Position numbers and translations under genes: made by a program. Below are positions 34,705 to 43,164 of a DNA stretch of 64,000 nucleotides, piece after piece (within the stretch, counting starts at the first letter, position 1; each line of letters begins with the position of its first letter). The notes beneath the pieces are model-generated. The model saw only the letters and a program-made list of their open reading frames with translations. It had not been told where the DNA came from and did no database searches. The DNA lies in contig NZ_JAMOKO010000002.1 in assembly GCF_023656745.1 (NCBI RefSeq), positions 124,001 to 188,000 of the forward strand, written 5' to 3'. The stretch is from Collinsella sp. BG-O-102. GTDB lineage: Bacteria; Actinomycetota; Coriobacteriia; Coriobacteriales; Coriobacteriaceae.

Positions 34705-37146
34705 CTACCCCAGCGAGCGGTTGAGGGAGCCGAGCTCGTCGTTACCCATGGTACGCCACATTTGGAAGATGCAACCGCGCGCCAGGAAAAAGAAGCCGTT
34801 GTCGACCAGTTGCACAGCGGCATCTGCCAGCTGATTCGTCACGGCGGACACTGGCGGCAGCTCAAGTCCAGCCTTGCGGATGGTCTCGACCGCCTCCTCG
34901 AACGTCGGAGGCTCGCTGACGCCCATCTCGTTCATAAGGCCCTGCATTTCTTCCAGCGCGCTGCTGCCCGACTCCTCGCCGCGCGGCACCAGACGGTAAC
35001 AAGCCAGCGCCAGGTCGAGCTGATCGCAATTCCAATAGGCAAACGCCAAGCGATAGAACAGGTAGCCGATTGCAGAACGATCGCTGGCAATACGTAGGCC
35101 GTGGCGCGCCACCTCGATAATCTCGTCAAAGCGCTCCAGACGCGCAAGCACGTTGATGAGCGCAAAGTGCGACTGCATGGACGAGCGCGCCAGATCGTAA
35201 AGATGGCGCACCTCGGGCAGTGCTCGTTCAAAGTCCTCTTGTTCGGCGTAAAAGCTGCAGATCTCGTGCTGGGCAAAGTACAGCGCATCGGGCGCACGAA
35301 GGATTCGCACAGAGCGGTCTTCTTCCAACACCGGTAGCACCATGCGCACCAGCTGGTTATCGCAAAACTGCGTTTGAACCGGACCTGTCGCCAAAAGCTC
35401 GGCGACGGCGCACTTAGCCTCCAACTCCTCAACAAGACGGGAAAAGCCTTCAAAAGCACCTGTACGGTCGACTTTTGCCTGCTCGCGCAATTCAACAACA
35501 CGGGCAACGTATGGGTCGTCGTCCTCTTCCATGACCTCCAGCTCGTCAGCCGCATCGGCAAGCAGCAGATCGCGCAGCGCCGGCGGCAGCATGCGATGGT
35601 CATCACGCGGACGAGCATGAACCTCCGCAGGTTCAATCGTCTCCGGAGCGGTTGACTCATATGCCTCAAGCACACGCTTGCACGGCATATCGTCCATGTC
35701 CATGCTCTCAAGATCCTTGGCGACAGGCACGCAATCGGCCAGATAGGCCGCGCGCCCAAAGAAATACGTTGCGACAACGCACTCGCCCTGCTCACTGTCG
35801 GGAGCAGCAATCTGCACATAGCAGCGCGTGATGCAGGTGCCCGCGGCAAAACACGCTGCCGCAAGCGTGAGCGCCACGCGCGCATCGTGCTCCGCGGCCC
35901 AGATCGTGCGCGTGTCCTCGTCCAGCTCGTGCCAGGCGTCATCTTGAGCGTCGTATTCACGTTGCGGCATGGCATCAACGACAGACTGCCCAAACCGAAC
36001 GAGCATAATCCCCTCGGCAACGTTTGCCCGATAGGTATAGTCGAGCCGCGTGACCACGTTAAGCGCCTCGACAATACGCGCGAAGCGGGTACGCACATCC
36101 CACTCACCGCCCGGCTGGCAAGCCACCGTTCCCGGTTTGGACCACGGGTTGTCGCTCGAGGTTGTATCGAGCAGTCGGGGAACATCGTTGGTCGTCTTGG
36201 CGATATGCCACGCATCAAAGAGCGCGCAGCCCTCAAGGCTCGGCGAGGATGCCGCAGGGACCAATCCGGCCCCGATGTGCTCAAGGATGCCGGAGAGACG
36301 GTTAAGACGGCACTCGATGGCAAGCAGCATGTCAATCTCGTCCTGGTCCAGCAGGCTGCGATCAAAATTGAGATAGAAAAGCTTTGAGCGATCGATGCGA
36401 GCCAGGCTCATCTCGGACTTAGCGGCGATGGTGCGCAAGCGGGGCAAGTCAATTTCACCCATAAGGGCGGCGGCATAGCGCTCGATACCGCTCGGATTCT
36501 CGGCATGGTCAACGCGGTAGAGCAGCGTCTCGATAGCGTCAGGTAGCGGTGTCGTGTTAAAGCCCAAAAACACCTCGACCGGCTCGGGCAACTTTACGAG
36601 CTTGATCTTGTCGACAACGTTTTGCATACCCTCGTCGAGTCCGTCGGCGTCCGCCGTGCTCGCAATGGTATTTTCGGAGTCAGCGAATATCACGTAGCGC
36701 AGGAACATCGATGCCATGAACTCACCGTAAGGAAGGGAGCGGGTCGAATTCCATGTCTCGTGGTCGGACTGCTCGCGCATGGGGCCTTCGGGAGAGCCGA
36801 CGGTTCGCGCGCACGCGCGCATTGTGCCGTTGGCTCCCCGAACCACAATCTCACCAATACCGGAGTCCGACTCGTCAAGGACCAGTTCCATGTCGGGATC
36901 GTTGGGCAGCGGAGTCTCGCTAACGGGGCGGTCCACCTTGTACACCTCGCCCGAAACGCTTACATAGCCCAAAAGCGACACATGGCTTTTGCCAACGAAT
37001 TCGACGACATAGCAAGATTCATGCTGATCCTCGCCAAAGAGTTTCCAGACCACGCCATATGAACGTCCCGCAGGCTGCTCGGGCATCGCCGGAAAGCGCT
37101 TTTTGGGATCGAGAAACCTGAGCTTGTATGTCGGACGCTCTGCCAC
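34705..37146 (-). CDS. Large protein of unknown function with TPR-like C-terminus
   Basis: I do not recognise the family. 813 residues from a GTG start (AGGGTG upstream), with no signal peptide or membrane helix, so probably cytoplasmic. The N-terminal 130 residues look beta-rich (SYGVVWKLFGEDQHESCYVVEF, SLLGYVSVSGEVYKV). A central region of about 400 residues is mainly helical. The last 250 contain helical pairs resembling tetratricopeptide repeats (YAEQEDFERALPEVRHLYDLA, then SAIGYLFYRLAFAYWNCDQLDLALACYRLV). A scaffold or signalling role is conceivable. It is flanked by tRNA genes and modules on both sides, a common address for acquired DNA, but its base use looks native. Confidence 0.8.
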   Translation of the reverse strand: MAERPTYKLRFLDPKKRFPAMPEQPAGRSYGVVWKLFGEDQHESCYVVEFVGKSHVSLLGYVSVSGEVYKVDRPVSETPLPNDPDMELVLDESDSGIGEIVVRGANGTMRACARTVGSPEGPMREQSDHETWNSTRSLPYGEFMASMFLRYVIFADSENTIASTADADGLDEGMQNVVDKIKLVKLPEPVEVFLGFNTTPLPDAIETLLYRVDHAENPSGIERYAAALMGEIDLPRLRTIAAKSEMSLARIDRSKLFYLNFDRSLLDQDEIDMLLAIECRLNRLSGILEHIGAGLVPAASSPSLEGCALFDAWHIAKTTNDVPRLLDTTSSDNPWSKPGTVACQPGGEWDVRTRFARIVEALNVVTRLDYTYRANVAEGIMLVRFGQSVVDAMPQREYDAQDDAWHELDEDTRTIWAAEHDARVALTLAAACFAAGTCITRCYVQIAAPDSEQGECVVATYFFGRAAYLADCVPVAKDLESMDMDDMPCKRVLEAYESTAPETIEPAEVHARPRDDHRMLPPALRDLLLADAADELEVMEEDDDPYVARVVELREQAKVDRTGAFEGFSRLVEELEAKCAVAELLATGPVQTQFCDNQLVRMVLPVLEEDRSVRILRAPDALYFAQHEICSFYAEQEDFERALPEVRHLYDLARSSMQSHFALINVLARLERFDEIIEVARHGLRIASDRSAIGYLFYRLAFAYWNCDQLDLALACYRLVPRGEESGSSALEEMQGLMNEMGVSEPPTFEEAVETIRKAGLELPPVSAVTNQLADAAVQLVDNGFFFLARGCIFQMWRTMGNDELGSLNRSLG

Positions 37147-37270
37147 GAAGTATCACCCTGATCGGTCGCTTGAAGAAGGAGTGGTCGCGAATTAGTCGCG
37201 ACATCTACTCGGAATCTTACACGAGTCGACAGGAAATCGTCCCTTTGGACAAAAGCACTCAAGCTGGCGC

Positions 37271-37460
37271 AAAAGAAAAGCCCCCGTTGCCGGGAGCTTT
37301 AATCTCAAATGGTGCGGCGTATAGGATTCCGCGCATCCGCTGCGCGGATCCGCACCGGCTTCGCCCGCCTGCCGGCGTGCTCGCCCGCGGGCTAAAAACG
37401 CTCCGCGTTTTCTTTACGCCCGCGCCTCGACCGAGGTTCGAATCAATGCGGTGTTTACGT
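37271..37460 (-). repeat. tRNA-Arg-linked structured module E1
   Basis: A 190-bp unit: terminator copy (37277-37300), then the last 20 bases of tRNA-Arg on the minus strand (37310-37329), then a hairpin core with ATCCGC-TGC-GCGGAT, CCGGC..GCCGG and GCGGGC..AAAACGC-TCC-GCGTTTT..GCCCGC, ending CCGAGGTTCGAATCAATGCGG. It is identical to E2. Only the 3' end of the tRNA is present, so no functional tRNA is made here. Confidence 0.8.
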
Positions 37461-37650
37461 AAAAGAAAAGCCCCCGTTGCCGGGAGCTTTAATCTCAAAT
37501 GGTGCGGCGTATAGGATTCCGCGCATCCGCTGCGCGGATCCGCACCGGCTTCGCCCGCCTGCCGGCGTGCTCGCCCGCGGGCTAAAAACGCTCCGCGTTT
37601 TCTTTACGCCCGCGCCTCGACCGAGGTTCGAATCAATGCGGTGTTTACGT
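37461..37650 (-). repeat. tRNA-Arg-linked structured module E2 (identical tandem copy)
   Basis: An exact 190-bp tandem repeat of E1. Directly to its right the same terminator copy is followed by an intact tRNA-Arg (37690-37766) instead of a third core. Perfect identity points to recent duplication or gene conversion. Confidence 0.85.
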
Positions 37651-37654
37651 AAAA

Positions 37655-37682
37655 GAAAAGCCCCCGTTGCCGGGAGCTTTAA
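37655..37682 (-). terminator. Terminator of tRNA-Arg copy A
   Basis: AAAGCTCCCGG-CAA-CGGGGGCTTT on the minus strand, followed by TCTTTTACG. The same hairpin, with small changes, follows each intact or partial tRNA-Arg (near 37280, 37470, 37890, 38135 and 38325). Confidence 0.8.
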
Positions 37683-37689
37683 TCTCAAA

Positions 37690-37766
37690 TGGTGCGGCGT
37701 ATAGGATTCGAACCTATGACGTTCTGATTCGTAGTCAGACCCTCTATCCAGCTGAGGTAACGCCGC
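37690..37766 (-). tRNA. tRNA-Arg(ACG), copy A
   Basis: 77 bases including CCA. Acceptor GCGGCGT / ACGCCGC, anticodon loop CTACGAA giving ACG (inosine-modified, reads CGU/CGC/CGA), T-arm ATAGGTTCGAATCCTAT. The minus-strand promoter TTGACC-17-CATAAT lies just upstream (about 37774-37803). Identical to copies B and C. Confidence 0.96.
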
Positions 37767-37924
37767 GACTTGTTGATTATTATGCACATCGACTGAATAA
37801 AGGTCAAGCATTTTTCGAAAAAAGTTATCGAATTTGATTTTTACTCATTTTTGACCACTTGATGCGATCTTCAACGCATCGCGATATAAGAAAAGCTCCC
37901 GTTGCCGGGAGCTTTAAAATCAAA

Positions 37925-38001
37925 TGGTGCGGCGTATAGGATTCGAACCTATGACGTTCTGATTCGTAGTCAGACCCTCTATCCAGCTGAGGTAACGCCG
38001 C
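37925..38001 (-). tRNA. tRNA-Arg(ACG), copy B
   Basis: Same 77-base sequence as copy A, with encoded CCA and a terminator to its left (about 37890-37915). Its own promoter TTGACC-17-CATAAT lies at about 38009-38038, with the -10 and flanking bases nearly identical to copy A. About 120 bp of AT-rich DNA separate its terminator from copy A. Confidence 0.96.
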
Positions 38002-38088
38002 AACGCACGGATTATTATGCACGTGACCCCTCGATGGGTCAAGCGACAATTAGAAAAAATTTTACGGAGTGATAATTAAGTTGTTCGT

Positions 38089-38118
38089 GCCTCGACCGAG
38101 GTTCGAATCCATGCGGTG
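38089..38118 (-). pseudogene. Right-end remnant of a tRNA-Arg module
   Basis: GCCTCGACCGAG then GTTCGAATCCATGCGGTG, matching the right ends of E1-E3. The hairpin core is missing; AT-rich DNA (TAATTAAGTTGTTC) adjoins it instead. The adjoining terminator copy on its right belongs to E3. Confidence 0.6.
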
Positions 38119-38125
38119 TTGCCAT

Positions 38126-38316
38126 AAAAGAAAAGCCCCCGTTGCCGGAGGCTTTAAAGTTCAGTTGGTGCGGCGTATAGGATTCCGCGCATCCGCTCCG
38201 CGGATCCGCGCCGGCTTCGCCCGCCTGCCGGCGTGCTCGCCCGCTCGCTACGGACGCTCCGCGTCCGCTTCACGCTCGCGCCTCGACCGAGGTTCGAATC
38301 CATGCGGTGGCGGCAT
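38126..38316 (-). repeat. tRNA-Arg-linked structured module E3 (diverged)
   Basis: A 191-bp unit built like E1/E2: terminator copy, partial tRNA-Arg (38165-38184), core and CCGAGGTTCGAATCC end. The core stem is CGGACGC-TCC-GCGTCCG (38251-38267) where E1 has AAAACGC-TCC-GCGTTTT; both strands changed so pairing is kept. The outer GCGGGC/GCCCGC stem of E1 is not kept in this copy. Confidence 0.8.
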
Positions 38317-38356
38317 AAAAGAAAAGCCCCCGTTGCCGGAGGCTTTCAATTTCAAT

Positions 38357-38433
38357 TGGTGCGGCGTATAGGATTCGAACCTATGACGTTCTGATTCGTA
38401 GTCAGACCCTCTATCCAGCTGAGGTAACGCCGC
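38357..38433 (-). tRNA. tRNA-Arg(ACG), copy C
   Basis: Identical to copies A and B, with encoded CCA. Its promoter differs: TTGACT, 17 bp, then TTTTATAT (about 38444-38475). The terminator lies at about 38325-38348. Module E3 follows it directly. Confidence 0.96.
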
Positions 38434-38510
38434 AGCGCAAAACATATAAAACCACTTTAGCTTATTGGAGTCAAGCACAATCTCAAACTTTTTTTTGGAA
38501 CGCAGTTTTG

Positions 38511-38888
38511 TCATGCTGCTCCGCATATACCGTCGTTCCCCGTACGATCGATTGGCTTTTCGATCACGTCAAACTTAGCATCAAGTTCCCTCAGGAGCGA
38601 TCTCACCCGCTGGGCACAATCATAATCGGCAAACGAGATACTCAACATGCGAGCAACCTGGTTAGATGTCCGGACCCCATAGAAATGCTCCAGGGCCACA
38701 AGCCCCTCGTGCGCCACAAACGTCTCAACCACATGCGGCGACTCCTCGTAGCACCATTGGGTCAACGGACCCTCGCTCGTCTGTCGAACCACCAGGCCAC
38801 CCATGCCAGACGGCTCACACGTCACAAGCAGGTACTCCCCGCCCTCGTCGCTCTCAAACAAAACCACCCGCTCATCAAACAGCTCCAT
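38511..38888 (-). CDS. Small protein of unknown function
   Basis: 125 residues, family not recognised. A good ribosome site (AAAGGGG, 5 nt) precedes the ATG. The N-terminal half looks like alternating beta strands (VVLFESDEGGEYLLVTCEPSGMGGLVVR), the C-terminal half helical (NQVARMLSISFADYDCAQRVRSLLREL). No signal peptide or helix in the membrane. Strongly acidic. It lies alone between tRNA-Arg copy C and serS. Confidence 0.65.
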   Translation of the reverse strand: MELFDERVVLFESDEGGEYLLVTCEPSGMGGLVVRQTSEGPLTQWCYEESPHVVETFVAHEGLVALEHFYGVRTSNQVARMLSISFADYDCAQRVRSLLRELDAKFDVIEKPIDRTGNDGICGAA

Positions 38889-39011
38889 CGCGTCCCCTTT
38901 CTCTCGCTCTTATTTAGCAAAAGCATAGCAGGTAGATGGCTGTATACAGAACAGTTGTTCGTGTGTTTTCTATTGAGCTGTCCGCACAGCATGGTATGGC
39001 CGCACACAAAA

Positions 39012-39036
39012 AGGGCACCCCAAAAAGGAGTGCCCT
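39012..39036 (-). terminator. Terminator of serS
   Basis: AGGGCACTCC-TTTTT-GGGGTGCCCT on the minus strand followed by TTTTTGTGTG, 24 bp after the stop. Confidence 0.85.
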
Positions 39037-39059
39037 AGCAAATCGCTTATGCAGCCAAT

Positions 39060-40343
39060 CTACGCGACCGGCTCGATCTTCTCGAGGCCGCCCATGTAGG
39101 GACGCAGAACCTCGGGGATCGTGATGGTGCCGTCAGCGTTCTGGTAGTTCTCCAGAATGGCTGCCATGGTACGGCCAGCCGGCAGACCGGAACCGTTGAG
39201 GGTGTGCAGATAGCGCGAACCCTTGAAGTTCTCGGGGTCGCGATACTTGATGTTGGCGCGACGGGCCTGGAAGTCACCGCAGTTGGAGCAGGAGCTGATC
39301 TCCTTGTAGGCGTTGTAGCTCGGCAGCCAGACCTCGACGTCGTAGGTCTGACGGGCAGAGAAGCCCAGGTCGCCGGTGCACAGGCTAATCACGCGATACG
39401 GAAGACCCAGCTGCTGCAGCAGGAACTCGGCCTCGGCGGTCATGCTCTCGAGCTCCTTGTCGGACTCCTCCGGCTTGGCAAACTTGACCATCTCGACCTT
39501 GTCGAACTCGTGCTGGCGAATGATGCCGCGGGTATCGCGACCAGCGGAGCCGGCCTCCTCGCGGAAGCAGGGGGTGAAGGCGGTGTAGCGGCGCGGCAGG
39601 GTATCGGCGTCGAGGACCTCACCGGCGTGCAGGTTGGTGAGCACGACCTCGGCGGTGGGGATCAGGAAGTTGTCGCCCGAGACGTGATAGGCGTCGTCCT
39701 CGAACTTGGGCAGCTGACCCGTGCCGAACATGGTCTGACGCTTGACGACGATGGGCGGCCACCACTCCTTGAAGCCACGGCTCGTGTGCGTATCCAGGAA
39801 GAAGTTGATAAGGGCGCGCTCCAGGCGGGCGCCGGCGCCACCGAGAACGGTGAAGCGGCTGCCGGAGAGCTTGTTGCCGCGCTCGAAGTCGAGGATGTCG
39901 AGGTCGGTGCCCAGATCCCAGTGCGGCTTAAAGTCAAAGTCGAACTCGCGCGGGGTGCCCCAACGACGGCGCTCGATGTTCTCGTCCTCGTCCTTGCCGT
40001 ACGGCGTGGCCTCGCAAGGAATGTTGGGCAGGTGAGCCATGAAGTCGTACTGCTCCTGCTCGAGGGCGGTGCGGCGCTCGGCCAGACCGTCAATCTTCTC
40101 GTTGACGGCGCGCACGGCCTCTTTGGCGGCCTCGGCCTCGTCCTTCTTGCCCTCCTTCATCAGGGCGCCGATCTTCTTGGACTCGGCATTGCGCGTGGCT
40201 TGAAGTTCCTCGACCTCGGTGATGACGGCACGACGCTCGTCGTCGAGCTCAAAGAACTTCTCGCGATCCCAAGACGTCTGGCGGTTAGCCATGGCGACAT
40301 CGATGGCATCGGGGTTCTCGCGAACAAACTTGATATCAAGCAT
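39060..40343 (-). CDS. serS: Seryl-tRNA synthetase
   Basis: A class II synthetase charging tRNA-Ser, 427 residues. An N-terminal antiparallel coiled-coil arm (about 25-100, [21 protein letters not shown]) grips the long variable arm of tRNA-Ser. Motif 2 is [24 protein letters not shown] and motif 3 [22 protein letters not shown] 40343 follows GGAGG by 5 nt; the earlier in-frame ATG at 40370 overlaps no ribosome site. Divergent from the 57-residue membrane protein gene. Confidence 0.96.
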   Translation of the reverse strand: MLDIKFVRENPDAIDVAMANRQTSWDREKFFELDDERRAVITEVEELQATRNAESKKIGALMKEGKKDEAEAAKEAVRAVNEKIDGLAERRTALEQEQYDFMAHLPNIPCEATPYGKDEDENIERRRWGTPREFDFDFKPHWDLGTDLDILDFERGNKLSGSRFTVLGGAGARLERALINFFLDTHTSRGFKEWWPPIVVKRQTMFGTGQLPKFEDDAYHVSGDNFLIPTAEVVLTNLHAGEVLDADTLPRRYTAFTPCFREEAGSAGRDTRGIIRQHEFDKVEMVKFAKPEESDKELESMTAEAEFLLQQLGLPYRVISLCTGDLGFSARQTYDVEVWLPSYNAYKEISSCSNCGDFQARRANIKYRDPENFKGSRYLHTLNGSGLPAGRTMAAILENYQNADGTITIPEVLRPYMGGLEKIEPVA

Positions 40344-40454
40344 TAGATCCTCCGGCGATATACATTCCATTTAGGTTGCAACCTTGTACATGTATGGGCA
40401 AGTATATACTTATGAGCGTTTACGACCCAACTCAACTACGCAAGAAGGCACCCA

Positions 40455-40628
40455 ATGGACGCAGTTTTTTCCTTTTTGTTTGGCACCCGCACCGGTTTTG
40501 CCATCCTTTTCGCCGGCGGCATCCTGCTGTTTGCGATTATTGCCTTTGTAATGGAGAAGCGCACCCATAAGATGTATGTCGACCGCGGCCCCAAGTCCGA
40601 GGACGAAGAAGACAGCTTCTGGGACTAA
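40455..40628 (+). CDS. Small single-pass membrane protein (57 aa)
   Basis: A 57-codon gene with AAGAAGG 6 nt before the ATG at 40455 and TATACT at 40405-40410 as a likely -10. The N-terminal VFSFLFGTRTGFAILF leads into GGILLFAIIAFVM, one membrane helix, followed by a basic stretch (EKRTHK) and a strongly acidic tail ending EDEEDSFWD. Function unknown; the tail suggests a cytoplasmic docking peptide. Convergent with proC, with a nested inverted repeat between. Confidence 0.7.
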   Translation: MDAVFSFLFGTRTGFAILFAGGILLFAIIAFVMEKRTHKMYVDRGPKSEDEEDSFWD

Positions 40629-40634
40629 CCTGCC

Positions 40635-40777
40635 AAAAAGGGACAGGTTTATTTTGGTCGGTTTTATCTGGGCAAACGCAAGTGCCCCGCAACTGGAATT
40701 GAGCCAGTTGCGGGGCACTTTTCGCTAAAAGGACAAAACCGCAGGAAAAACCTGCCAACATAAACCTGTCCCTTTTT
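40635..40777. repeat. Nested inverted repeat (REP-like) between convergent genes
   Basis: Outer arms AAAAAGGGACAGGTTTAT (40635-40652) and ATAAACCTGTCCCTTTTT (40760-40777) are exact complements. Inside, AAGTGCCCCGCAACTGG (40680-40696) and CCAGTTGCGGGGCACTT (40703-40719) form a 17-bp hairpin, usable as a terminator in both directions. TTTTGGTCGGTTTTA occurs twice as a direct repeat; the second copy includes the proC stop codon. The GGGACAGGTTTAT style resembles REP sequences mobilised by RAYT transposases. Confidence 0.7.
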
Positions 40778-40786
40778 TGGTCGGTT

Positions 40787-41557
40787 TTACTGGAGGGTTG
40801 CGTCGATTGCCTTGACCAGGGCGCTGCGCATGCCGGCGTCCTCGAGCGCAACGACGCCCTTGATGGTGGCACCACCGGGCGAGCATACGGCATCCTTCAT
40901 CGCCGCAGGATGCTGGCCAGTTGCAAGCTGCAGCTTTGCCGTACCCAGCACCATCTGGCTCACAATGCGATAAGCATCCGCACGCGGGATACCGTGCTTG
41001 ACCGCCGCATCGCCCAGGGCCTCGATTGCCATGGCGACAAACGCCGGAGCGCAACCACCCACCGTGCCGCCCACAAACAGCAGGCTTGTGTCGAGCTCGA
41101 CGACAGCGCCAAGCTTACCGAGCAGGTCGAACACCACAGCACGCTGCTCGTCGTTAAGCGTCGAAGCCTTCTCGCAGGCGATGACGCCCTCGCCCACCGA
41201 AACCGGCGTGTTGGGCACCGTCGAGATATGCGCGACGCCCGGCAGGACCTGCTCCCACTTGGCACTGTCCCAGGTCCAGGCAACCGACAGAACGACCTTT
41301 TTGGCAAGAGCATCCTTGAGCGGGGCGAATACCTTCTCGATCATGTACGGTTTGACCGCAGCGACCACGATATCGGATGCGGCGACAACCTCGGCGGCAT
41401 CGTGGCAGGCGACCATGCCGCGCACCTCGCAACGCTCGACCAAAGCATCGTAGCGGCCTGCGCAGGCGCACATGTCGCCCGCGGCCACGCCGGCGGCAAT
41501 CCAGCCATCGGCCATAGCACTCGCCATATTGCCAAAACCGACAAATCCGATCTTCAT
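40787..41557 (-). CDS. proC: Pyrroline-5-carboxylate reductase
   Basis: Last step of proline synthesis, NAD(P)H-dependent reduction of P5C, 256 residues. The Rossmann motif is KIGFVGFGNMASAMADGW. STVPNTPVSVGEG and GGTVGGCAPAFVAMAIEALGDAAV hold the substrate and dimer regions; CSPGGATIKGVVALEDAGMR is the family signature. GAGGAC precedes ATG 41557. Downstream of rlmH by 75 bp on the same strand. Confidence 0.95.
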   Translation of the reverse strand: MKIGFVGFGNMASAMADGWIAAGVAAGDMCACAGRYDALVERCEVRGMVACHDAAEVVAASDIVVAAVKPYMIEKVFAPLKDALAKKVVLSVAWTWDSAKWEQVLPGVAHISTVPNTPVSVGEGVIACEKASTLNDEQRAVVFDLLGKLGAVVELDTSLLFVGGTVGGCAPAFVAMAIEALGDAAVKHGIPRADAYRIVSQMVLGTAKLQLATGQHPAAMKDAVCSPGGATIKGVVALEDAGMRSALVKAIDATLQ

Positions 41558-41631
41558 ATCACACAGTCCTCTCAGATGCGTTCCTCAAAAACGAAAGTCA
41601 TTGTCCCACGCTATTGTTTCGTATTGCCGAC

Positions 41632-42102
41632 CTACTTGTGATACGGCTCGCCACGACTGATCTTGCAGGCACGGTAAATCTGCTCTAGCAGCACCACACG
41701 CGCCAGGTTATGCGGCAAGGTAATGCGTCCAAAGCTGAGCATCTCGTCGGCGCGGGCGCGCACCTCATCACTCACGCCGTCCGAACCGCCGATTACAAAG
41801 GCAATGTCGCTGCTGCCTCGCAGCATAAGATCGTCGAGCCTCGCCGAAAACTCCTCGCTCGAGCGCTCCTTGCCCTCGATAGCCAGCAGGATCACATGCG
41901 CTCGAGATGGCAAGGCGGCAAGAATCGCCGCCCCCTCCTTGTCGCGCGCGGCATCCACGCCGCCCGCCTTAGCCGGGTCGATATCGGCCACCTCGCGGAT
42001 ATCCACCTTGGCATAGGCACCTAGGCGCTTGGTGTACTCAGCGCACGCGTCCTTCCAAAAGCGCTCCTTGAGCTTACCGACGCAAACGACGGTGTATTTC
42101 AC
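41632..42102 (-). CDS. rlmH: 23S rRNA pseudouridine-1915 N3-methyltransferase RlmH
   Basis: A SPOUT methyltransferase of 156 residues acting on the 70S ribosome at helix 69. KYTVVCVGKLKE at the N-terminus, VILLAIEGKERSSEEF, then IAFVIGGSDGVSDEV and LARVVLLEQIYRACKISRGEPYHK are all typical, including the conserved C-terminal YHK. The start is GTG 42102, whose GGAG lies in the last codons of the upstream SPFH gene (7-bp gap), so the two are translationally coupled. Confidence 0.95.
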   Translation of the reverse strand: MKYTVVCVGKLKERFWKDACAEYTKRLGAYAKVDIREVADIDPAKAGGVDAARDKEGAAILAALPSRAHVILLAIEGKERSSEEFSARLDDLMLRGSSDIAFVIGGSDGVSDEVRARADEMLSFGRITLPHNLARVVLLEQIYRACKISRGEPYHK

Positions 42103-42108
42103 GCGCGT

Positions 42109-43047
42109 CTACTCCTTCGAATCGTTTTGAACTTTGCCGGCGGCCAGCATCTGCTCGAACATCGAGGCCGACTGCGAAAAGTCGCTCGGCAGCACGACCG
42201 TCGAGGTTTTACCCGTGCGAGCGAACTCCGTCATCATCTCGGACCACTGCGTAAACATGAACAGTTGGTTGGCCTCGTCATTGCCGACACCCGTCTCCTG
42301 GATGATCTCGAGCGAATCTTTGATACCCAGCGCGATGGCCTTGCGCTGGTTGGCGATGCCCTCACCCGCCTTTTCCATAGCCTCGGCCTCGGCGGTCGCC
42401 TCGGTGACGCGCTTGATGCGGTCGGCCTCGGCGAGCTCCTGCGCGGCAGCGCGCTTGCGCTGGGCAGCGTTGATGTCGTTCATGGAGTTCTCAACCTCGG
42501 TCGGCAGTGCGATTTTGGTGATGAGCGTCGACACGAGGGTGAAGCCGTAGGCGGCCATCTGCTCGGAAACGGTAGCGTTGACATCCTTGGCGATGTCATC
42601 CTTCTTGGCAAAGACCTCATCGAGTGTGTAGACGGGAATCGAAGAGCGCAGGGCGTCGGTGATGAAGTCACGCATCTGGTCGACGGGCTCCTGCAGCATG
42701 TAGTAGCTCTTGTAGATACCCGAATCTGCCGGGCCGGCGCCCATGTCATAGCTCACGTGGTACTGAGCAGAGACCTCAAGGCCGATGGTCACGTTGTCCT
42801 GGGTCTTAACGTCGATGCCAAAACCGTTTTTCATGGTGCGCAGACTCACCGTGGCGGCCTTGCGGTCGATCACGGGTACCTTCATGTGGAAGCCCGCGTT
42901 GACGATGCGATTGAACTTGCCCAGGCGCTCGATGATCACGGCATGCTGTTGTTCAACGACATAGCAGGCGTTGGGAAGCAGCAGCAACAGAATGATGATG
43001 GGAATCAAAAGGCTGGTAAGGGCGGCGATGATACCGGACAACAGCAT
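42109..43047 (-). CDS. SPFH/band-7 domain membrane protein (stomatin/QmcA-like)
   Basis: A 312-residue protein with one N-terminal helix (LTSLLIPIIILLLLLP) and an SPFH domain (VVEQQHAVIIERLGKFNRIVNAGFHMKVPVIDR). An Ala/Glu-rich coiled coil follows (about 200-255, AQRKRAAAQELAEADRIKRV), then a short C-terminal tail. Such proteins form membrane rafts and control quality of membrane proteins with proteases. ATG 43047 has GAGGAG upstream. No NfeD partner is adjacent; instead it is coupled to rlmH. Confidence 0.88.
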   Translation of the reverse strand: MLLSGIIAALTSLLIPIIILLLLLPNACYVVEQQHAVIIERLGKFNRIVNAGFHMKVPVIDRKAATVSLRTMKNGFGIDVKTQDNVTIGLEVSAQYHVSYDMGAGPADSGIYKSYYMLQEPVDQMRDFITDALRSSIPVYTLDEVFAKKDDIAKDVNATVSEQMAAYGFTLVSTLITKIALPTEVENSMNDINAAQRKRAAAQELAEADRIKRVTEATAEAEAMEKAGEGIANQRKAIALGIKDSLEIIQETGVGNDEANQLFMFTQWSEMMTEFARTGKTSTVVLPSDFSQSASMFEQMLAAGKVQNDSKE

Positions 43048-43133
43048 GGTCTCTCCTCTGATAGGCACACGTTGGCATTAGGATACCCGCACGAAGCAGC
43101 AACGTGACATCAACAAGAGGCCCATAACAAAAA

Positions 43134-43153
43134 AGCCCCCATTGCTGGGAGCT
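43134..43153 (-). terminator. Terminator of tRNA-Leu
   Basis: AGCTCCC-AGCAAT-GGGGGCT on the minus strand followed by TTTTTTGTT, 11 bp after the tRNA. Confidence 0.85.
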
Positions 43154-43164
43154 CTTTCATTTAA

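Noticed and set aside
37271..38433. CRISPR-like array
   Set aside because: The repeating units of 190 bp are tRNA-linked modules with terminators, not 25-40 bp repeats with unique spacers; no cas genes are present.
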